A stretch of 56,098 bases of DNA from NCBI GenBank assembly GCA_035946615.1, contig DASYZB010000121.1, forward strand, positions 1 through 56,098, given 5' to 3'. Position 1 is the first letter of the stretch, and each line of letters opens with the position of its first letter. This document shows positions 53,001 to 56,098 of this stretch, piece after piece. Below the pieces are notes generated by a model, which saw only the letters and a list, made by a program, of their open reading frames with translations, searched no databases and was not told the DNA's origin. A program made the position numbers and the translations under genes. The stretch is from Verrucomicrobiia bacterium (lineage in GTDB: Bacteria; Verrucomicrobiota; Verrucomicrobiia; Limisphaerales; UBA8199).

Positions 53001-54222
53001 CGCGGCTCAGGGCATGGAAGAACCCTTCGACCGTGCGCGGGTATCCCCATTCCATGGGAGGATTGGTCATGCCCGAAACCGCCATGTACAGATAAAATGA
53101 AGCCCCCAGAATCCAAAGCAGGCCCATAATGCTGACGGTGAACCATTCGTGGCTCAGTCTCCAGGTCTTCCAAGCCAAATAGCCAAACCAAGCCGCCAAA
53201 CCCAATGTGGCCAGAATAAAGAATGCGCACACGCCCGAATCGGCTTTGTGCAGCAACGCCATTTCGAATGAAACGAAGATGCCCAGCAAAAGAAAATCGC
53301 GCCCAAACTCGATTCCCTTGGTTTTGGTTTTCAACCCCAGCCAGATGCTGCCCGCCAAGGAAAGGAGCCCGACCCCATGGAAAATGATTTGCAACCCAGG
53401 TTTGGATAAATTGGCGAAGACCTGCTGGCCGACTACCCAGTAATAGACGTTGCCCAGCATGTACAGGACAAAATTTCCGAAAAACACATCGCGGCCCAGT
53501 CGTTGATTGCCAGCAGCGATCGCGACCTCCACCCCAATGGCCGCGACAATGAGGCTCTGGTGGGTGGTGAAACAGATTCCAAAAACAAACAGCGCCCAAT
53601 AGACAAAACGGTATTGGTGTGGGGCGTAAAGCCATCGCAGCAGGCACACCAGCACAATGAGGAACCAAGGCACGCTGGTGACCGCAATGCGGTTCACCGC
53701 GATCGATTCCTTCCACATGAATCCATCAAAACCCATCAGCAGACCCGCTACCACTCCCGAGACCATGCAAATCGCGTTCTCCCATTTGCCAGTCATGCTC
53801 TTGAGTTCTTCGATGCTCTCCATGAACATGCTGCTGCCTCTCGAGACCAGCAGGCTCAACAGACCACAGGCGACCGCCCCGAGAAAAGCTTCCCCGAGGG
53901 CCACCCGCCAAGCCATGTTGCCCCAGGGGACAAGCGTGGTCCACAGCCAGCTATAGATGGTCCAAACCGGGTAGCCAGGCGGGTGCGGGATGCCGGCATA
54001 GAACGAGCCGGTGACCAACTCGCCGGAGTCCTCGAGGGTCAACTCAGGGGCGAGCGTGATAAAATACACGACCGCTACCACTGCGAAGGTAATCAGCAGG
54101 GTTAACCAGTCGATTCTACGGAACAAGGGCGCCACTGTTGGAAGCGGCGGTGGGGCGCCAGGTGGCTTGGGCAGCTTTGGGGCCGCCTGGCTCTCGCGCT
54201 CTGAATTCTTCGTCTTTGCCAT
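50017..54222 (-). CDS. DUF2723 multi-pass membrane protein with TPR tail
   Basis: A 1401-residue protein. After a proline-rich N-terminus it shows the DUF2723 opening: LITFAVVAVVYFITLAPELT, LEDSGELVTGSFYAGIPHPP and GYPVWTIYSWLWTTLVPWGN, where the acidic DSGE motif after the first helix resembles the catalytic aspartate of GT-C glycosyltransferases. About ten to fourteen further helices follow to near residue 650, then a large extracytoplasmic region and a C-terminal TPR-like part (LLLQLNRLDDALLIVQTCLK, VLELAKTYFQMQQTSRADQL, ALTDLAQAIDLSVKRRQTNP). It probably transfers sugar from a lipid carrier to protein; inference. Monocistronic, ATG 54222. Confidence 0.85.
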   Translation of the reverse strand: MAKTKNSERESQAAPKLPKPPGAPPPLPTVAPLFRRIDWLTLLITFAVVAVVYFITLAPELTLEDSGELVTGSFYAGIPHPPGYPVWTIYSWLWTTLVPWGNMAWRVALGEAFLGAVACGLLSLLVSRGSSMFMESIEELKSMTGKWENAICMVSGVVAGLLMGFDGFMWKESIAVNRIAVTSVPWFLIVLVCLLRWLYAPHQYRFVYWALFVFGICFTTHQSLIVAAIGVEVAIAAGNQRLGRDVFFGNFVLYMLGNVYYWVVGQQVFANLSKPGLQIIFHGVGLLSLAGSIWLGLKTKTKGIEFGRDFLLLGIFVSFEMALLHKADSGVCAFFILATLGLAAWFGYLAWKTWRLSHEWFTVSIMGLLWILGASFYLYMAVSGMTNPPMEWGYPRTVEGFFHALSRGQYEQPNPTDLISDPLRFLGQVWMLISGVAIEYTWVYMFIALVPFLFFFKMQRRERAWLIGLSGIYLCLGVLLMILLNPTPDRASADLIKVFFCNSHTIVAALIGYGLALTAAFMATHYKTFRLWGLGGGVVAVVAGIFGLYETVGRTFFGLAGEPESFAELPHWIARAFAPHQYGLPVYGGLLLVAIPLAFVVALVFYRERGPLFITLSLFVAMPVYSVLAHWFPSNQHDHMFGYWFGHDMFTPPFKGANGKPLYPEMAKDAVLYGGTDPGRFCPTYMIFCESFTPHNCQPLEDQKFDRRDVYIITQNALADGTYLDYIRAQYNRSKEIDPPFFQDLLRSAKEKEQNYETNFLARLISPLDTAFEDYGDRVEKRRRTFTSWFTAQDFIDLRGFAARLRPGPDQDTVSKFIYENLAAETRQLLAGQGNDAALGEDLARDLNVLLDRDLEVKKSLAAKLQEKSDIDQQIAGGSTSESLHRRQDELAKQIAELSKVELLYEPDRFKQVQISEYLADFIKQNPQSHTRVRLNRLLLEAAYPKEIAKSLGGVYPDREIYIASPEDSQHCFNEYLSDAQRRLQHDTQFPNEPKQIRQGEDVRVVDNRVTVAGQTAVMAINGLLTKVMFDHNPKNEFYVEESFPLDWMYPHLTPYGIIMKINRQPLPSLTEDVLRTDHEFWKQYSKRLTGDIIDYDTPLKQITDWIEKVYLRHDLNGFTGDRKFVHDDDAQKAFSKLRSSIGGIYAWRLTQAPPEYRPKTSAEYQSILREADFTFRQSFAFCPYSPEAVFRYVNLLLQLNRLDDALLIVQTCLKLDPYNAAVIGLLSQLEQYKTQQTQHAGLPAPQTQVPLMEAEIRAHPSNFPVVLELAKTYFQMQQTSRADQLLETLVTSPGVAPAYIIQAAQLYGQAANWPGLERALEKLVKVSPESPEAWYDLAAFKANLRKDKEALTDLAQAIDLSVKRRQTNPAALDLVAKAREDDRFAALRKTPEYQKLIPPK

Positions 54223-54386
54223 GGCAATTTACTAAACAGACACCATACCCAACCGGATTTGTATAAAACCAGCGCTTTTTCGGGAAGCTGATGCTCGGCG
54301 GGCGGCAATGCCCCTGATTCGAGTTACTTATTGACCATTAACCCGAAGCCCCGTTCGGAAAAAGGCCCGAGACGCAAAGCATTATC
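54223..54386. other. short gap between DUF2723 gene and toxin remnant
   Basis: Upstream region of the DUF2723 gene. I see no gene, repeat or terminator here. Confidence 0.4.
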
Positions 54387-54728
54387 TTAGATTTCAAGCA
54401 TCGAGGCAAGCCACTTTCGCATGGCAGCCACTTTCGCATGGCCGCAAGCACCGGCGCTTCGTAGCGCCCGGCGCGTCGCTTGAAACGATGGTGCTCGACG
54501 GCTTGAATACCGAGCACGTTGGCGACACCTTCATCTGAACCGGCCATCTATCTGACCCGGGGGAAGTGCGACCTCGTATTGCCCGCCCTTGATGGTGGGG
54601 GTGCAAGGAATGCAAACGCTGAGAGCCCTTTCGGGATTCGGATGCTCTTGAGAGCCCACCATCATTGGCCGGAACTTCGAGCGCATCCCCAAGTCAATCC
54701 ACCAGACCTCACCAGGCTTGGGCTGACT
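54387..54728 (-). pseudogene. MazF/PemK-like toxin, inactivated
   Basis: Right after the antitoxin the minus strand reads KPGEVWWIDLGMRSKFRPMM, VCIPCTPTIKGGQYEVALPP, then in another frame GVANVLGIQAVEHHRFKRRA and GRYEAPVLAAMRKWL, the layout of a MazF/PemK-type endoribonuclease. Lesions: no normal start codon, a frameshift near 54540-54560, and a 17-bp tandem duplication at 54412-54448 that shifts the C-terminus. With one copy the end would read AAMRKWLASMLEI and stop at 54387. Function lost by inference. Confidence 0.7.
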
Positions 54729-54921
54729 AATAAAACGACTCGATGGCCTTTGCTCTCAGTTCCCAGGGCGAGAACGGCGAATCTTGCGGCGTGGGGACCA
54801 ATTTGGCTTTGGTGATGACAAGCAGAGTGCCTTCGCGTTCCGCGTAAACTGGCCTGTGCTTTGTCTTGTCGAGAATTGCTCCCGTTCTGGCCTTGAGTTC
54901 ACTAGGTTTCAGAACCCTCAT
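54727..54921 (-). CDS. antitoxin-like protein of a decayed toxin-antitoxin pair
   Basis: A 64-residue protein starting at ATG 54921: MRVLKPSELKARTGAILDKT then HRPVYAEREGTLLVITKAKL. This is the short Phd/YefM-like fold with basic N-terminus. A longer frame to 54996 would run into the IS630 terminal repeat and is not used. The stop overlaps the toxin remnant. The insertion sequence begins 13 bases upstream and has removed or replaced the native promoter. Confidence 0.65.
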   Translation of the reverse strand: MRVLKPSELKARTGAILDKTKHRPVYAEREGTLLVITKAKLVPTPQDSPFSPWELRAKAIESFY

Positions 54922-54975
54922 GGGCCAAAATCTAGTATGTTGACAATATAATAACGTTACATTAGCCTGGTTGGG

Positions 54976-55419
54976 ATGAAACCCAACCAAATCCAATTGG
55001 GCTCCGGAGATCGACGCTTTTTAGAGGCTTTCCGGAGCAAAGGTCAGCACTCGGCTCGGGAGGTGACGCGCGCCCATATTTTATTGGCGGCGGAGGCGCG
55101 AGTGCCCGCGGCGCACATCCAACAAGTCCTCGGTGTAAGCCGGATGGTCATTTGGCGCACGCAATCGGCCTATGCTGAGAAGGGATTGGATTACGCCCTT
55201 TACGATGCGGCGCGTCCGGGCCAACCAGCCAAGTATGGCACCGACCAAGAAGCCGAAGTAGTAGCCCTGGCGCGCAGCCAACCGCCCGAAGGCGCCGTGC
55301 GTTGGACAGTCCGCTCGCTAACCATCGCGGCGCGGCACCGGCCCAAATTGGAAGGCATCAACCGGGAGAGCATCCGCCAAATTCTAAAAAAAACGTCTGT
55401 AAACCTTGGCGCAAAATGA
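54976..55419 (+). CDS. IS630 transposase, N-terminal part (frame 1)
   Basis: 147 residues with a helix-turn-helix DNA-binding region (AREVTRAHILLAAEARVPAA, IQQVLGVSRMVIWRTQSAYA) that recognises the inverted repeats, ending at RESIRQILKKTSVN. An A8 run at about 55386-55393 lies near its end, where the second frame begins. Standard IS630 elements make the full enzyme by -1 ribosomal frameshifting on such runs. Confidence 0.85.
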   Translation: MKPNQIQLGSGDRRFLEAFRSKGQHSAREVTRAHILLAAEARVPAAHIQQVLGVSRMVIWRTQSAYAEKGLDYALYDAARPGQPAKYGTDQEAEVVALARSQPPEGAVRWTVRSLTIAARHRPKLEGINRESIRQILKKTSVNLGAK

Positions 55420-56078
55420 TGTGGTGCATCGGGCGAATCACCACCGGATACCGAGAGCGCATGTACGAGTTGCTGGGTCTGTATGCCAAGCCCTATGATG
55501 CCACCGAACCGGTGGTTTGCTTGGATGAAAAGAGTAAGCAACTGTTGCAGCAGACCCGTCCCCCAATTCCAGCAGCTCCGGGCCAAATTGCCAAAGAAGA
55601 CTACGAATACAAACGGGCTGGTACACGGAACCTGTTTGTGGCGGTGGAACCCAAGGGCGGTCATCGCGAGGTGGAAGTGACTAAGCGGCGCACCAAACCC
55701 GATTTCGTGGCCTTCGTACAATTCCTGGCGCTGGAGGTCTATGCTCAGGCACGCAAAATCCATTTGGTCATGGATAATCTGAACACCCATTTTCGTGCGT
55801 CATTTGAGGAGACCATGGGGAGGGAAGCGGCAGCCGTGTTTCTGTCGCGGCTGGAGTTCCACTATACGCCCAAGCACGCCAGTTGGTTGAACATGGTCGA
55901 GATCGAGATCGGGATTCTGGACCGGCAATGCACAGGACGGCGAATCGGCGATGAAGCACAGTTGTGCTCCGAAGTGCTGGCCTGGGAGCAACGCCGGAAT
56001 GAGGCGCAATCTCGGATTGAATGGAAGTTCACCCGCCAGGATGCCGACCGGAAACTAGCACGCCACTATGTAACGTAA
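55302..56078 (+). CDS. IS630 transposase, catalytic part (frame -1)
   Basis: The -1 frame relative to the upstream part continues the protein after the A8 run as KKNVCKPWRKMMWCIGRITT and contains the DDE triad: VVCLDEKSKQ, HLVMDNLNTH and ASWLNMVEIEIG. The true fusion begins near 55386; the earlier ATG at 55302 is probably not used by itself. Full-length protein about 365 residues, normal for IS630. No stop or deletion is visible, so the element may be active. Confidence 0.85.
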   Translation: MDSPLANHRGAAPAQIGRHQPGEHPPNSKKNVCKPWRKMMWCIGRITTGYRERMYELLGLYAKPYDATEPVVCLDEKSKQLLQQTRPPIPAAPGQIAKEDYEYKRAGTRNLFVAVEPKGGHREVEVTKRRTKPDFVAFVQFLALEVYAQARKIHLVMDNLNTHFRASFEETMGREAAAVFLSRLEFHYTPKHASWLNMVEIEIGILDRQCTGRRIGDEAQLCSEVLAWEQRRNEAQSRIEWKFTRQDADRKLARHYVT

Positions 56079-56098
56079 TTATATTGTCACGATACTAG

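Larger units (their letters stand above)
54933..56097 (+). mobile_element. complete IS630-family insertion sequence with TA target duplication
   Basis: The element runs from 54935 to 56095 (1161 bp). The terminal inverted repeats, 29 bp, read TAGTATGTTGACAATATAAT at the left and TAGTATCGTGACAATATAAT (reverse complement) at the right, with about three mismatches in 29. TA dinucleotides flank both ends (54933-54934 and 56096-56097), the usual target duplication of IS630. Its transposase is encoded in two frames. It lies against the window end. Confidence 0.85.

Noticed and set aside
1-56098. CRISPR arrays, rRNA and tRNA genes
   Set aside because: No regularly spaced direct repeats and no cloverleaf or rRNA-like segments were noticed; a tRNA search by program would be decisive.

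Overview
The window looks like a chromosomal segment of a Verrucomicrobia bacterium, probably a soil or groundwater member of the Pedosphaera/Limisphaera group. This is inferred from GC-rich coding, a TIGR04073-type lipoprotein, a PA14/Ig-repeat secreted protein with a verrucomicrobial C-terminus, an ECF sigma factor beside a Ser/Thr kinase, a DUF2723 membrane protein, hopanoid radical-SAM genes, a GlgE-type glucan cluster and many short palindromic intergenic repeats. No rRNA, tRNA or CRISPR array was seen.

Layout. 1-3.6 kb (+): truncated HlyD-type adaptor, DUF151 nuclease-like protein, holA, a STAS protein, zinc alcohol dehydrogenase. 3.6-6.7 kb (-): large secreted beta-propeller/PA14/Ig protein. 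7.1-9.2 kb (+): small membrane zinc-motif protein and an uncharacterised 389-aa protein. 9.3-14.0 kb (-): pyruvate:ferredoxin oxidoreductase (nifJ) followed by a dihydroorotate-dehydrogenase-like flavoprotein; then a CBS-tailed ClC channel. 16.2-18.5 kb (+): ECF sigma factor, a truncated Ser/Thr kinase and a small secreted protein. 18.6-23.9 kb (-): an unknown protein, two membrane-protein fragments, and an NDP-forming acyl-CoA synthetase/GNAT fusion. 24.2-30.4 kb (+): a Tol-Pal cluster (tolQ, tolR, tolA, tolB, two pal copies), then tatA and tatC. 30.6-36.6 kb: TIGR04073 lipoprotein, ispE, TPR protein, small lipoprotein, hpnH and hpnJ, so an isoprenoid/hopanoid block. 37.5-46.8 kb: glgC divergent from glgE, treS-mak fusion and malQ, a trehalose/maltose-1-phosphate/glucan block; then an anti-sigma antagonist and anti-sigma kinase. 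47.7-50.0 kb (-): small, often broken genes separated by attC-like hairpins, resembling an integron cassette array without an integrase. 50.0-54.2 kb (-): a 1401-aa DUF2723/TPR membrane protein. 54.4-56.1 kb: a decayed antitoxin/MazF-like module with a complete IS630-type insertion sequence directly in front of the antitoxin.

Most notable. (1) Consecutive minus-strand genes at 47.7-49.2 kb each start 2-13 bases after a GTTRRRY-like core and end at RYYYAAC-like cores, with imperfect stems between. (2) Near-identical 36-bp elements, each a direct repeat with a 20-bp period, lie in front of nifJ and the acyl-CoA synthetase. (3) Several genes carry internal deletions, fusions or frameshifts (HlyD, kinase, membrane-protein pair, GNAT, HEAT protein, HNH protein, toxin). 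(4) Palindromic repeats lie inside the 5' coding ends of tolB and malQ, and one repeat is flanked by 8-bp direct repeats like a MITE. Frameshifts seen in one sequence could also be assembly errors.
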